A DNA stretch of 64,000 nucleotides from positions 682,001 through 746,000 of the forward strand of contig NZ_CP171843.1 of NCBI RefSeq assembly GCF_048020265.1. The letters are read 5' to 3'. Below are positions 1 through 8,869 of this stretch, in pieces (position 1 is the stretch's first letter; each line of letters begins with the position of its first letter). The translations under genes were made by a program, and so were the position numbers. The notes beneath the pieces are model-generated. The model saw nothing but the letters and a program-made list of their open reading frames with translations, was not told where the DNA came from and made no database searches. This DNA is from Limnohabitans_A sp048020265 (GTDB lineage: Bacteria; Pseudomonadota; Gammaproteobacteria; Burkholderiales; Burkholderiaceae_C).

Positions 1-366
1 AATTCGCGCCTGACCGACCCCGAGGTGCTGGAGTTCCGTTTTCCGGTTCGGCTGGACAGCTATGCCATCCGCCAAGGTTCAGGCGGTGCGGGGCGCTGGC
101 GCGGCGGTGACGGCGGTGTGCGTCGCGTGCGTTTTCTGGAGCCGATGACGGCGGGCATTTTGTCCAACGGGCGCGTTCACCCGGCCTTTGGCATGGCGGG
201 TGGACACAGCGGCCTGCCGGGCATCAACCGGGTGGTACGCCGAGATGGCACCGTACAAGAGCTCGCGCACATCGGCCAGGTCGAGGTGCAAGTGGGTGAT
301 GTGTTCGAGATCCACACCCCGGGCGGCGGCGGTTTTGGCGTGGCCGAGTCTGACGCTGCTACCTGA
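1..366 (+). CDS. Hydantoinase B/oxoprolinase family protein, C-terminal part
   Basis: Only the last 121 codons are present; the gene starts before the window and the frame is open from base 1. The visible part reads TDPEVLE, then RQGSGGAGRWRGGDG and the terminal HTPGGGGFG, which matches the C-terminal end of the HyuB/5-oxoprolinase beta family. These enzymes carry out ATP-dependent opening of hydantoin or 5-oxoproline rings, usually with a HyuA partner encoded next door. Substrate cannot be judged from this fragment. It converges on the ComEA-like gene with a 3-bp gap and no visible terminator. Confidence 0.85.
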   Translation, partial: NSRLTDPEVLEFRFPVRLDSYAIRQGSGGAGRWRGGDGGVRRVRFLEPMTAGILSNGRVHPAFGMAGGHSGLPGINRVVRRDGTVQELAHIGQVEVQVGDVFEIHTPGGGGFGVAESDAAT

Positions 367-369
367 GGC

Positions 370-669
370 TCAAGGCTTTTTCATGGGGGATGCAGGGGCT
401 TGGCCATAGGACTGGCCTTGCACCCGTACCCCCTGCTCTGACAGGCTGGCCGCTTTTTTGGGACCGATGCCTTTGACGCGTTGCATCACGTCTGTCCAGT
501 CCCGGAAGGGGGCTTTTTGGCGCTCGTTCATGATGGCCCGAGTCATGGTCGGCCCTAAGCCATTCAGGCCGTCCAGTTCTATTTCCTGGGCCTTGTTCAG
601 GTCCACTTGTGCCCAGGCGATGCCCGTCAGGAGCATGGACACAATCCCCGTGCTGATGGTGTGGCGCAT
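370..669 (-). CDS. ComEA-like helix-hairpin-helix DNA-binding protein
   Basis: 99 aa with an N-terminal signal peptide (about residues 1-21, ending AWAQ) and a helix-hairpin-helix pair typical of ComEA: VDLNKAQEIELDGLNGLGPTM and then DVMQRVKGIGPKKA. ComEA-type proteins bind incoming DNA in the periplasm during natural transformation; short proteins with only the HhH part are common in Burkholderiales. No other competence gene is in the window, so a role in uptake is inference. It lies downstream of lapB on the same strand, 122 bp away, with a hairpin between them. Confidence 0.8.
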   Translation of the reverse strand: MRHTISTGIVSMLLTGIAWAQVDLNKAQEIELDGLNGLGPTMTRAIMNERQKAPFRDWTDVMQRVKGIGPKKAASLSEQGVRVQGQSYGQAPASPMKKP

Positions 670-762
670 ACCGATTTCTCCCTGCGTTGGCGCTGCAGTT
701 CTCTGCAGCGGCGTTCATTGTGCTGGGGGAGGTCGGATGGGTGAAGGGCGTTGCTGGCATGA

Positions 763-783
763 CTTGAAACAAGGTGTTTCAAG
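763..783 (-). terminator. Perfect 9-bp hairpin downstream of lapB
   Basis: CTTGAAACA and TGTTTCAAG form a perfect 9-bp inverted repeat with a 3-base loop, 9 bases past the lapB stop. There is no T-run on the minus strand, so intrinsic termination is uncertain; it may only stabilise the transcript end. Confidence 0.3.
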
Positions 784-791
784 CCAGACTT

Positions 792-1949
792 TTACAACTC
801 TTCAACGCGTCTGGGCGGGTAGCTGTCCCAGGCCTGGCAACCCGGGCAATGCCAGAAGTGTTCTTTGGCCTCAAATCCGCAGGCAGCGCATCGGTATCTG
901 GCAAGGGGTCGAATGGCCTGTTCCAGTGCTTTTTGCACCGTGGCGGGCAAGGGCTTGGTGGCGCTGTGTTCGTCAACCAACCAACGGGTGGCCGCCATCA
1001 GGGAGGCGTGTTGGTTCAAATGGTCCAGGTAGCGCTGGTGTGATGCCGCAGCATGCTCCGCCGAGTCTGAGGTCAGTGCTGTGATGGCGTCGAGCACATC
1101 GATGCAGGGCAGCTTGTCGTAATGTGCCTTGAGAACTTGCGTCGCGGGTCCGGACAAGTCGGCCGCTTGAGCGGCTTTGACCAAACTGGCTGCCGCCAAG
1201 GGAGCGGCCACGTCCACGCGTTCAAACAGCACCGACAGGGTCTCAAACGCTTGTGCAGCCTGTCCTTGCGATAGCTGCAATTGCCCAAGCAAGATGCGGG
1301 GTCTGGCGGCTTCGGGGGTGGTCTGAATGGCGGCGGTCAACAGTTCCGTGGCTTTGGCCGTGTCACCTTGTTGAACGGCTTCGCGTGCTTGCTCGCATTG
1401 GTAATGGGCTAATCGCATGTCGAAATTGGCTTCGCCTGACTTCTCCAACAAACCGGCCACCCGGGCTGCTTCAGGCCATTCGCGCGATCGCTCGTAAATC
1501 GCCAGCCGTGCCAGCCGGGCTTGACCTTCGTAGGAGGTGCCCTCCAGTTTGCGCAGTGCTTCTTCAGCGCGGTCCAGCAATCCCGCCTTCAGGTAGTCGA
1601 GTGCCAGGCCATGTTGGGCGCGTTGCCGATCGGCCCCACTCAGGTCGGCGCGTGACAGCAGGTGTTCGTGCACACGCACGGCGCGGTCGTATTCACCCCT
1701 GCGGCGAAACAGATTGCCCAGTGCAAAGTGCAACTCAGACGTGTCGGGATCGTTTTGAACGGCCTCGATGAAGGCGTCGATCGCCTTGTCTTGCTGTTCA
1801 TTGAGCAGGTAATTCAGACCTTTGAAGTAGGCCCGCGGTGCCTGGCGGTTGGCGATGCGCATCTGGCGCAAATCGAGGCGCGATGCGATCCAGCCCAAGG
1901 CGAAGGCCGCTGGCAGGCCCAGCAAAATCCAGGTCAGATCAAGTTCCAT
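792..1949 (-). CDS. lapB: Lipopolysaccharide assembly protein LapB (YciM)
   Basis: 385 aa. Residues 1-20 form a membrane anchor (DLTWILLGLPAAFALGWIAS), followed by tetratricopeptide repeats (for example the ALGNLFRRRGEYDRAVRVHE unit). A rubredoxin-like metal knuckle closes the protein, with Cys354, Cys357, Cys368 and Cys371. LapB works at the inner membrane and promotes FtsH-dependent turnover of LpxC, so it sets the rate of LPS synthesis. The reading frame overlaps the end of lapA by 11 bp, which suggests translational coupling. Length and all domains match the family. Confidence 0.95.
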   Translation of the reverse strand: MELDLTWILLGLPAAFALGWIASRLDLRQMRIANRQAPRAYFKGLNYLLNEQQDKAIDAFIEAVQNDPDTSELHFALGNLFRRRGEYDRAVRVHEHLLSRADLSGADRQRAQHGLALDYLKAGLLDRAEEALRKLEGTSYEGQARLARLAIYERSREWPEAARVAGLLEKSGEANFDMRLAHYQCEQAREAVQQGDTAKATELLTAAIQTTPEAARPRILLGQLQLSQGQAAQAFETLSVLFERVDVAAPLAAASLVKAAQAADLSGPATQVLKAHYDKLPCIDVLDAITALTSDSAEHAAASHQRYLDHLNQHASLMAATRWLVDEHSATKPLPATVQKALEQAIRPLARYRCAACGFEAKEHFWHCPGCQAWDSYPPRRVEEL

Positions 1950-2226
1950 GGGAGGCTTCTGGTGCAGGTTTCGGCTCTGCGTTGGCGGCTGAATTCAGGC
2001 GCATGGCGTGACGGTGCCGCCACCACCGGGGCACCATGCCCAAGACGCCCACCACCACCCCCAGACTGAAAGCGGACAGCACCACCAAAACGGTGGGTGC
2101 CGACCAAAACGTGCCGAAAAAGAAGTTGACACGTGTTTCTTGCTGGTTGTTCAGCGCAAAAGCAAACAGGGTGAAAAAGACGGCGGCTTTCAGTAGCCAC
2201 TGAAGCAGCCGAAGCAGACGTTTCAT
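1939..2226 (-). CDS. lapA: LapA-domain membrane protein (DUF1049)
   Basis: 95 aa with two hydrophobic segments (about residues 8-27 and 40-65) and the family signature NNQQETRVNFF between them. LapA is a small inner-membrane partner of LapB in LPS assembly. The gene sits directly before lapB with an 11-bp overlap and follows ihfB after about 108 bp, the usual order in this lineage. Its C-terminus is charged and rich in Ala/Glu/Pro. Confidence 0.9.
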   Translation of the reverse strand: MKRLLRLLQWLLKAAVFFTLFAFALNNQQETRVNFFFGTFWSAPTVLVVLSAFSLGVVVGVLGMVPRWWRHRHAMRLNSAANAEPKPAPEASHGT

Positions 2227-2334
2227 GGAAGACCTCGGAATCTGGCTTCATTCTAACGGGCCGGTCGATGCCACGAGGGTCGCTGCGGCAGACGGGCGGG
2301 CTGACGCTGCTTGCAGCGTGGTCCGCAGCACGCA

Positions 2335-2649
2335 TCAAGGTTTGGCTTGACCTGTGGCGGGGTTGGCGGTGCCAGCGTCCACGGCTTCGCGCAGGGCTTT
2401 GCCGGGCTTGAAATGGGGTACGCGTTTTTCAGGAATCTGAACGCTTTCGCCAGAGCGGGGGTTGCGGCCGATACGGGGTGGGCGGCGGTTGATGGAGAAG
2501 CTGCCAAAGCCGCGGATCTCGATGCGGTGGCCTTTCACCAGCGCATCGCTCATGGCGTCGAGCACCGTCTTGACGGCCAGTTCGGCGTCACGGTGGGTCA
2601 GCTGCGCAAAGCGGGCGGCGAGTTCTTCAACCAGATCGGAGCGGGTCAT
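2335..2649 (-). CDS. ihfB: Integration host factor subunit beta
   Basis: 104 aa, starting MTRSDLVEELA. It is a typical HU/IHF fold with the DNA-intercalating arm RRPPRIGRNPRSGE and preceding IEIRGFGSF. With IhfA it bends DNA and shapes transcription, recombination and replication. The C-terminal tail after KALREAVDAG (about 10 residues, TANPATGQAKP) is longer than in E. coli IhfB. It follows rpsA, the order common to beta- and gammaproteobacteria, but a strong hairpin terminator lies between the two genes, so it probably also has its own promoter. Confidence 0.97.
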   Translation of the reverse strand: MTRSDLVEELAARFAQLTHRDAELAVKTVLDAMSDALVKGHRIEIRGFGSFSINRRPPRIGRNPRSGESVQIPEKRVPHFKPGKALREAVDAGTANPATGQAKP

Positions 2650-2696
2650 GATGTCAATGTGTTGGATGGCTTGTGGCTGACTCAGGCACGGACCTG

Positions 2697-2732
2697 AAAA
2701 AAGCCTGCCCCCATGACAGGGGCAGGCTTTTC
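2697..2732 (-). terminator. Rho-independent terminator between rpsA and ihfB
   Basis: AAAAGCCTGCCCC and GGGGCAGGCTTTT pair perfectly around a short loop, and the minus strand continues with a T-run. It lies about 30 bases past the rpsA stop codon. The symmetrical A/T flanks make it able to act on both strands. Confidence 0.85.
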
Positions 2733-2761
2733 AGACAGCAAGCGTCTTCAGATCACGAGGA

Positions 2762-4441
2762 TCAGTTGTTGTCGAGCTTGGCACGCAACAAAGCGCCCAG
2801 GCTGGTGGTGCCAGCGTTTTCGGTCTTGGCCTGCTGCGACAGCGAAGCCATGGCTTCTTGCTGGTCAGCTTGGTCCTTGGCCTTGATCGACAACTGGATG
2901 TTGCGGGTCTTGCGATCCACGTTCACCACAACAGCAGTGACTTCGTCGCCGACTTTGAGCACGTGGCTGGCGTCTTCCACGCGGTCGCGCGAGATTTCGG
3001 ACACACGCAGGTAACCCACGATGTCTTCGCCCAGGTCGATTTCAGCGCCCTTGGCATCCACGGACTTGACCTTGCCGGTGACGATCTGGCCTTTGTCGTT
3101 GATGGAAGTGAAGGTGGTGAAAGGATCGGAGTCGAGCTGCTTGATGCCCAAGCTGATGCGCTCGCGGTCCACATCCACAGCCAAGACCAAAGCCTCGACT
3201 TCTTGACCCTTCTTGAATTCGCGCACGGCGTTTTCGCCGGTTTCGTTCCAGGACAGGTCAGACAGGTGCACTAGGCCGTCGATGCCGGCAGCCAAGCCCA
3301 CGAACACGCCGAAGTCGGTGATCGACTTGATCGGGCCCTTCACGCGGTCGCCGCGCTTGGTGTTCTGAGCGAACTCTTGCCATGGGTTGGCACGGCACTG
3401 CTTCATGCCCAAGCTGATGCGGCGCTTGTCTTCGTCGATCTCGAGGACCATGACTTCGACTTCGTCACCCAGAGCCACGATCTTGGATGGGGCCACGTTC
3501 TTGTTGGTCCAGTCCATTTCAGACACGTGCACCAAGCCTTCGATGCCGGGCTCGAGTTCCACAAACGCGCCGTAGTCGGCGATGTTGGTGATCTTGCCGA
3601 ACATGCGGGTACCCTGTGGGTAGCGGCGGTTCACGCCCATCCAAGGATCGTCGCCCATTTGCTTGAGGCCCAAGGACACGCGGTTTTTCTCGGTGTCGAA
3701 CTTGAGGATCTTGGCGGTGATTTCTTGACCGGCGGTGACCACTTCGGAAGGGTGACGGACACGGCGCCATGCCATGTCGGTGATGTGCAGCAAGCCGTCA
3801 ATGCCACCCAGGTCCACGAATGCACCGTATTCGGTGATGTTCTTGACCACGCCGTGAACGATGGAGCCTTCGCGCAATGTTTCCATCAGCTTGGCGCGCT
3901 CTTCGCCCATGGAGGCTTCCACCACAGCGCGGCGGCTCAACACCACGTTGTTGCGCTTGCGGTCGAGCTTGATGACCTTGAATTCCAGGGTCTTGTTCTC
4001 ATAGGGAGACAGGTCTTTGGTGGGACGTGTGTCGACCAAAGAGCCGGGCAAGAAAGCGCGGATGCCGTTGACCAACACGGTCAGGCCACCCTTGACTTTG
4101 CCGCTGGTCACACCAGTGACGAACTCGCCGGATTCCAGAGCTTTTTCCAGAGACATCCATGAAGCCAGACGCTTGGCGGTGTCGCGGGACAAGATGGTGT
4201 CGCCGTAGCCGTTTTCGATGGAGCCAATGGCCACGGAGACAAAGTCGCCGACCTGGACTTCGACTTCACCCTGGTCGTTCTTGAACTCTTCGAGGGGAAC
4301 ATACGACTCGGACTTGAGGCCGGCGTTGACCACGACGAAGTTGTGTTCGATGCGCACCACTTCGGCGGTGATGACTTCACCGGGGCGCATTTCGGTACGT
4401 TGCAGGGATTCCTCAAAGAGGGCGGCAAAAGATTCAGACAT
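2762..4441 (-). CDS. rpsA: 30S ribosomal protein S1
   Basis: 559 aa with six S1 RNA-binding repeats. The repeats are recognisable by the recurring ITxxGAFVxLxxxxGLxH pattern, for example NITEYGAFVDLGGIDGLLH and SITDFGVFVGLAAGIDGLVH. S1 binds mRNA leaders and helps them onto the 30S subunit. The start is MSESFAALFEESL, the usual N-terminus. A leader of about 205 bp separates it from the aroA-cmk fusion; rpsA leaders are autoregulated in enterobacteria, but the sequence alone does not show that here. Confidence 0.98.
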   Translation of the reverse strand: MSESFAALFEESLQRTEMRPGEVITAEVVRIEHNFVVVNAGLKSESYVPLEEFKNDQGEVEVQVGDFVSVAIGSIENGYGDTILSRDTAKRLASWMSLEKALESGEFVTGVTSGKVKGGLTVLVNGIRAFLPGSLVDTRPTKDLSPYENKTLEFKVIKLDRKRNNVVLSRRAVVEASMGEERAKLMETLREGSIVHGVVKNITEYGAFVDLGGIDGLLHITDMAWRRVRHPSEVVTAGQEITAKILKFDTEKNRVSLGLKQMGDDPWMGVNRRYPQGTRMFGKITNIADYGAFVELEPGIEGLVHVSEMDWTNKNVAPSKIVALGDEVEVMVLEIDEDKRRISLGMKQCRANPWQEFAQNTKRGDRVKGPIKSITDFGVFVGLAAGIDGLVHLSDLSWNETGENAVREFKKGQEVEALVLAVDVDRERISLGIKQLDSDPFTTFTSINDKGQIVTGKVKSVDAKGAEIDLGEDIVGYLRVSEISRDRVEDASHVLKVGDEVTAVVVNVDRKTRNIQLSIKAKDQADQQEAMASLSQQAKTENAGTTSLGALLRAKLDNN

Positions 4442-4646
4442 GTGATTTCCTCATCCACAAATGCAGGACTGACGAGCGCGACATGCGTCGTTTCCAGGAG
4501 CTGACTGTGGCGATTGGTTGTGCGGTGTGAACCGCGGTTAGTTGATAAAAAAACCACCTGGCCGGTGTGCAAGCTGCACGAAGAGAGCCGGGTGGAGCTT
4601 CAGGTCAGCCCACACAGGTTGGGCTGGTTTGGCTGTTATCGGTCAG
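4442..4646 (-). other. rpsA leader / aroA-cmk to rpsA gap
   Basis: 205 bp without a gene. It contains a short hairpin near 4606-4634 (AGCCCA...TGGGCT) just after the cmk stop, and a weak CACC/GGTG hairpin followed by a run of seven T on the minus strand (about 4548-4575). These may be a partial terminator followed by the rpsA promoter and leader. No confident promoter was picked. Confidence 0.35.
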
Positions 4647-6665
4647 TTAACCGAAAACCTGCCGGCTTTGCCACCAGACCATCACTTGTTCCACCGAAGC
4701 TTCGATGGAGAGCTGTGAATTGTCCAGTTGCAAGGCATCTTGTGCGGGTTTGAGTGGCGCCACGCTGCGGGACATGTCACGCGCGTCGCGCGCTTCCAAG
4801 TCAGCGCGAAGAGCGTCGATGTTAGCCGAAAAACCCTTAGAAATCAATTGCTTATGCCGTCTTTCAGCACGTTGGGCGGCGCTGGCGGTCAAAAACACCT
4901 TCAAAGGGGCGTTCGGAAAGATGACGGTGCCCATGTCGCGGCCATCGGCCAAGAGGCCTGGCAGACGCTGAAAACTGTGCTGCAGATCGACCAAGGCCTC
5001 ACGCACGGCGGGCAGCACAGACACTTTGGACGCGTTCATGCCGCCTTGCTCGCTGCGGATCGCGTCGGTCACATCCACGTTGTTCAGCAGCACCTGCTCG
5101 CCTTCAAAGCGCACCGGCAGACTGCGGGCCAGCAGGGCGATCTTCGCTTCGTCGGCGGCTTCGAGCGTCAGGCCCGCTTGCAAAGCGGCATAGGCCGTCA
5201 CGCGGTAAAGGGCGCCCGAATCTAGGTAGTGGTAGCCCAGCTGGGTGGCCACGCGGCTGGCGAGCGTGCCCTTGCCCGAGGCGGTGGGGCCGTCAATGCA
5301 GATCACCGGGATGTTGGCGGCTGCCGTGTGCGCCACCGAGAACAGCGCCTCGAAGTAGTCCGGGAAGGTCTTGGCCACGCACTTGGGGTCTTCGATGCGC
5401 ACTGGGATCTGGTCGGCGTTGAAGGCCGCCAGCGAGAAGCACATGGCCACGCGGTGGTCGTCGTAGGTGTGGATGCTGGCACGTTGCCATTGGCCCTTTG
5501 CCGATGCGTTGACGAATTGACGGTTAGGAAGGGGGTGGATGGTGATCCAGTCCGGGCCTTCTTCCACGGTGGCACCCAGCTTGCGGCTTTCGGCGGCCAT
5601 GGCCACGATGCGGTCGGTTTCTTTCACACGCCAACTGGCGATGTTGGTCAACGTGGTCGGGCCGTCGGCGTACAGCGCCATCACCGCCAGCGTCATGGCA
5701 GCGTCCGGGATGTGGTTGCAGTCGAGCGTGATGCCTTTGAGCGGCCAGGCGCCACGCTGGATTTCGAGCCAATTGGGGCCGCTGGTGATCTGGGCACCCA
5801 TTTGGGCTGCGGCGTCCATGAAACGGATATCGCCCTGGATCGAGTCGGCGCCCACGCCCTGGATGCGGATGCCTTCACCTTGAGCGATGGCACCCAGTGC
5901 GATGAAGTAGCTGGCCGAAGACGCGTCGGCTTCGACGTGGATGCTGCCGGGAGACTGGTAGCGGCTGCCCGCCGGGATGACAAAGCGTTCCCAGCCGTGG
6001 CGTTCCACCGCAATGCCGTAACGCGCCAGCAGGTTGAGCGTGATCTCGATGTAGGGCTTGCTGATGAGTTCACCCACCACTTCGATGGTGATGGCCCGGT
6101 CCTGTGCGGCCAATGGCAAGGCCATCAACAAAGCGGTGAGGAACTGGCTGGACACATCGCCGCGCACGGGGATGGGCTTGTCCAGTTGCAGCGAAGGCTG
6201 GCGCACACGCAGGGGCGGGTAGCCCTCGTTGCCCAGGTAGTCGATGGCGCAGCCCAACTCGCGCAGCGCATCGACCAGGTCGCCAATGGGGCGCTCGTGC
6301 ATGCGGGGCACGCCTTTGAGCGTGAAGTCGCCGCCCTGCACCGCCAAAGCCGCTGTGAGCGGACGCATGGCCGTACCCGCATTGCCCATGAAAAATTCAA
6401 TGGCTTCGGTGGGCCAGGCGCGGCCACCCAGGCCCGTGATGGTCACCGTGGTGCCTTGCACCTCCACGCCGCAGCCCAGTTGGCGCAGCGCGGCCAGCAT
6501 CACACGGGTGTCGTCCGAGTCCAGCAGGTCGTGCACCACGGTCGTGCCCTGGCAGAGGGCCGAGAGCAGCAACACCCTGTTAGAGATGCTTTTGGAGCCG
6601 GGCAAGGTGACGGTGCCGGACGCGCCTTGCAGCGCAGGAAGGTCTAGGAAGGCGGTGGAGAACAT
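4647..6665 (-). CDS. aroA-cmk: Bifunctional EPSP synthase (AroA) / cytidylate kinase (Cmk)
   Basis: 672 aa in one uninterrupted frame. Residues 1 to about 435 are 3-phosphoshikimate 1-carboxyvinyltransferase: PGSKSISNRVLLL, the PEP-binding loop GNAGTAMRPL and the shikimate-site segment SWRVKETDRI. From about 445 a complete cytidylate kinase follows, with Walker A GPTASGKG, the CMP-site DSGALYR and the lid region ADGRDMGT. AroA makes EPSP in the shikimate pathway; Cmk phosphorylates CMP and dCMP. The two are adjacent genes in many proteobacteria, and here no stop or restart separates them. It begins 3 bp after tyrA. GNAGTAMRPL is the glyphosate-sensitive class I form. Confidence 0.95.
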   Translation of the reverse strand: MFSTAFLDLPALQGASGTVTLPGSKSISNRVLLLSALCQGTTVVHDLLDSDDTRVMLAALRQLGCGVEVQGTTVTITGLGGRAWPTEAIEFFMGNAGTAMRPLTAALAVQGGDFTLKGVPRMHERPIGDLVDALRELGCAIDYLGNEGYPPLRVRQPSLQLDKPIPVRGDVSSQFLTALLMALPLAAQDRAITIEVVGELISKPYIEITLNLLARYGIAVERHGWERFVIPAGSRYQSPGSIHVEADASSASYFIALGAIAQGEGIRIQGVGADSIQGDIRFMDAAAQMGAQITSGPNWLEIQRGAWPLKGITLDCNHIPDAAMTLAVMALYADGPTTLTNIASWRVKETDRIVAMAAESRKLGATVEEGPDWITIHPLPNRQFVNASAKGQWQRASIHTYDDHRVAMCFSLAAFNADQIPVRIEDPKCVAKTFPDYFEALFSVAHTAAANIPVICIDGPTASGKGTLASRVATQLGYHYLDSGALYRVTAYAALQAGLTLEAADEAKIALLARSLPVRFEGEQVLLNNVDVTDAIRSEQGGMNASKVSVLPAVREALVDLQHSFQRLPGLLADGRDMGTVIFPNAPLKVFLTASAAQRAERRHKQLISKGFSANIDALRADLEARDARDMSRSVAPLKPAQDALQLDNSQLSIEASVEQVMVWWQSRQVFG

Positions 6666-6668
6666 TGT

Positions 6669-7565
6669 TCAGTCTTCAGAAGCTTTGTTGCAAGCATTGC
6701 CCGCTTGCAGTGTCCAGGCCGAGCGCACCTCGCTGGCTTGTTGAATCAGCTGTTGCAGCGCGGCGGTGTTGCCCGATTGAAGGGCGGTTTCAAACTGGTC
6801 GAGTGCTGAGCGAAAGTGCGCCAATTGCGTCAGGACCTCTGCATGGTTGGCGCTCAGGATATCGCGCCAGACAGCAGGTTCGCTGGCCGCGATGCGTGAA
6901 AAGTCCCTGAAACCTGGGCCTGCCATCTCTAAAAAACCAGCGCCTTTTGACTGAGCGGTGAGCGCATTCACAGCGGCAAAGGCCAGCAAGTGGGGCAGGT
7001 GGCTGACGGCGGCAAATGTGGCGTCGTGGGCTTCGGGCGTCATGTGGCTCACATGGCTGCCGATGGCGGTCCAAACTTCGCTGGCCATTTTGATTTGGCG
7101 GATGCTGTTTTGCGGCAAGGGCGTGAGGATGGTGCGGCGCTCTTGGTAAAGCGTGCTCTCGGCGTGTTCGATGCCTGCGACTTCTTTGCCCGCAATCGGG
7201 TGGGCGGGCACCAAACAGTTGAGACGCTCGCCCAAAGCGGCACGGGCCGCTGCGACCACATCGCATTTGGTTGAGCCCACATCCATCAGCAAGGCGCTGG
7301 GCTGCAGTGCTTCGCGCATCGCGGCAAAACTGCTCGGCATTGCGCCTACGGGCACAGCCAGCAAAACCAAATCGGCGCCTTGTACGGCTTGAGCGACGTT
7401 GTCGCAAGCCTGGTCGATGACACCCAGCTCGACCGCGCGTTGGCGTGTTTTTTCGGAGGCGCTGAAACCGGTGATGTGCTGCACCAGGCCCGCTTGGCGC
7501 AGCGCAAGCGCAAACGAGCCGCCCATCAGGCCGCAGCCAATCAGGGCCAGGCGTTGGAATTTCAC
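6669..7565 (-). CDS. tyrA: Prephenate dehydrogenase
   Basis: 298 aa. The N-terminal NAD-binding Rossmann fold shows IGCGLMGGSFALAL; the substrate-side motif HPIAGKE is near residue 125. It converts prephenate to 4-hydroxyphenylpyruvate on the way to tyrosine. No chorismate mutase or ACT domain is fused, so feedback control by an ACT domain is not expected. It lies between pheA (18-bp gap) and aroA-cmk (3-bp gap) in one transcription unit. The hisC-type aminotransferase often found between pheA and tyrA is absent here. Confidence 0.95.
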   Translation of the reverse strand: MKFQRLALIGCGLMGGSFALALRQAGLVQHITGFSASEKTRQRAVELGVIDQACDNVAQAVQGADLVLLAVPVGAMPSSFAAMREALQPSALLMDVGSTKCDVVAAARAALGERLNCLVPAHPIAGKEVAGIEHAESTLYQERRTILTPLPQNSIRQIKMASEVWTAIGSHVSHMTPEAHDATFAAVSHLPHLLAFAAVNALTAQSKGAGFLEMAGPGFRDFSRIAASEPAVWRDILSANHAEVLTQLAHFRSALDQFETALQSGNTAALQQLIQQASEVRSAWTLQAGNACNKASED

Positions 7566-7583
7566 AGGGCGCTCACTCGGGGG

Positions 7584-8684
7584 TTATTCTGAAACGGGGT
7601 AAGAACCCAGCACCTTGTAGAACGCGCACAGGCCTTGCAACTCTTGCAGGGCGGCGGCCACATGCGGCTCGCTGATGTGGCCTTGCAGGTCGATGTAGAA
7701 GTAGTACTCCCACTGGCCCGATTTGGCGGGGCGTGACTCGAAGCGCGTCATCGATACGCCGTTGTTCTTGAGTGGCACCAGCAGGTCGTGCACCGCACCG
7801 GGCCGGTTGGGCACCGACACCACGAGGCTGGTGCAATCCTTGCCCGAGGCCGGCGGCGTGGCCAGGGTTTGCGGCAGGGCGATCACGGCAAAGCGGGTGC
7901 GGTTGTAGGCCTCGTCCTGGATGGCGTGGTGCACGATGTGCAGGCCAAACTGGCTGGCTGCCCGCTCACTGGCCAGCGCTGCCCAGGCCGGGTTGGTCGC
8001 TGCCAAACGGGCCCCTTCGGCATTGCTGGACACGGCGCGGCGCTCGGCCAGTGGCAGATGCTGGCTGAGCCAACCTTGGCACTGGGCCAAAGCCTGGGGG
8101 TGGGCCATGACCACTTCAACGCCAGCATCGGAGTTGCTTTGGCGCAGCAGGTTGTGGCGCACCAGCAAGCTGACTTCACCCACCACGTGCACGGGCGAGC
8201 GCAAGAACAAGTCCAGCGATCGCGCCACCACCCCTTCGGTGGAGTTTTCCATGCCCACCACGCCGTATTGGGCCGTGCCCGCCGCCGTGGCGTGGAAGAC
8301 CTCGTCGAAGTTGGCGCAGTAAATCAGGTTGGCGGCACTGCCAAAAAATTCGATAGCCGCTTGTTCACAAAATGTGCCTTGCGGGCCGAGCACCGCCACG
8401 CGCTGCGGGGCCTCCAGCGCCAGACAGGCCGACATGATTTCGCGCCAGATGGAGGCGACGTGTTCGTTTTTGAGTGGCCCGGGGTTGGCTTGGGTGATCT
8501 TGTCGATGACCTGCGCCACGCGGTCAGGCCTGAAGAAAGGCGAGCCTTCGGCACGTTTGATTTCGCCCACTTGCTCGGCCACATGGGCACGCTGGTTCAG
8601 CAGGCTCAGCAGCTGTTTGTCCAGCGCGTCAATTTGCACACGCAAAGCGCCCAGGGCGTCCGACTGAATGGGTTGTTGGCTCAT
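7584..8684 (-). CDS. pheA: Bifunctional chorismate mutase / prephenate dehydratase (P-protein)
   Basis: 366 aa. Residues 10-95 are an AroQ-type chorismate mutase (LRVQIDALDKQLLSLLNQRA). About 100-280 is prephenate dehydratase with the catalytic TRF motif (YNRTRFAVI). About 290-366 is an ACT regulatory domain with the ESRP phenylalanine-binding motif (RFESRPAKSGQWEYYFYID). It makes phenylpyruvate from chorismate and is likely inhibited by phenylalanine through the ACT domain. It follows serC but is separated from it by 185 bp filled with dispersed repeats. Confidence 0.96.
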   Translation of the reverse strand: MSQQPIQSDALGALRVQIDALDKQLLSLLNQRAHVAEQVGEIKRAEGSPFFRPDRVAQVIDKITQANPGPLKNEHVASIWREIMSACLALEAPQRVAVLGPQGTFCEQAAIEFFGSAANLIYCANFDEVFHATAAGTAQYGVVGMENSTEGVVARSLDLFLRSPVHVVGEVSLLVRHNLLRQSNSDAGVEVVMAHPQALAQCQGWLSQHLPLAERRAVSSNAEGARLAATNPAWAALASERAASQFGLHIVHHAIQDEAYNRTRFAVIALPQTLATPPASGKDCTSLVVSVPNRPGAVHDLLVPLKNNGVSMTRFESRPAKSGQWEYYFYIDLQGHISEPHVAAALQELQGLCAFYKVLGSYPVSE

Positions 8685-8696
8685 GGTGTGAACTTC

Positions 8697-8869
8697 AAAT
8701 GTCCGTTATAGACCGCCACGCTCGACGCAGGCATGGACTGCCACGCTTCGCTCGCAGTGACGATGGGGGAATGGACTGCCGTGCTTCGCTCGCAGTGACG
8801 GGTGTGTGTGCAGTGACGGAAACAGTGGTTGTCATTGCGAGGAGCGAAGCGACGTGGCAATCCATGGTT
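8697..8869. repeat. Three copies of a dispersed palindromic repeat between serC and pheA
   Basis: Two direct copies (8732-8762 and 8770-8800) read ATGGACTGCC(A/G)(C/T)GCTTCGCTCGCAGTGACG; a third, inverted copy (8831-8866) reads GTCATTGCGAGGAGCGAAGC and on. A fourth related copy is at 16881-16913. The unit belongs to the TCATTGCGAGGAGCGAAG-type intergenic repeats common in many proteobacterial genomes. They interrupt an otherwise tightly packed operon between serC and pheA and may form RNA hairpins in the transcript. Confidence 0.75.
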
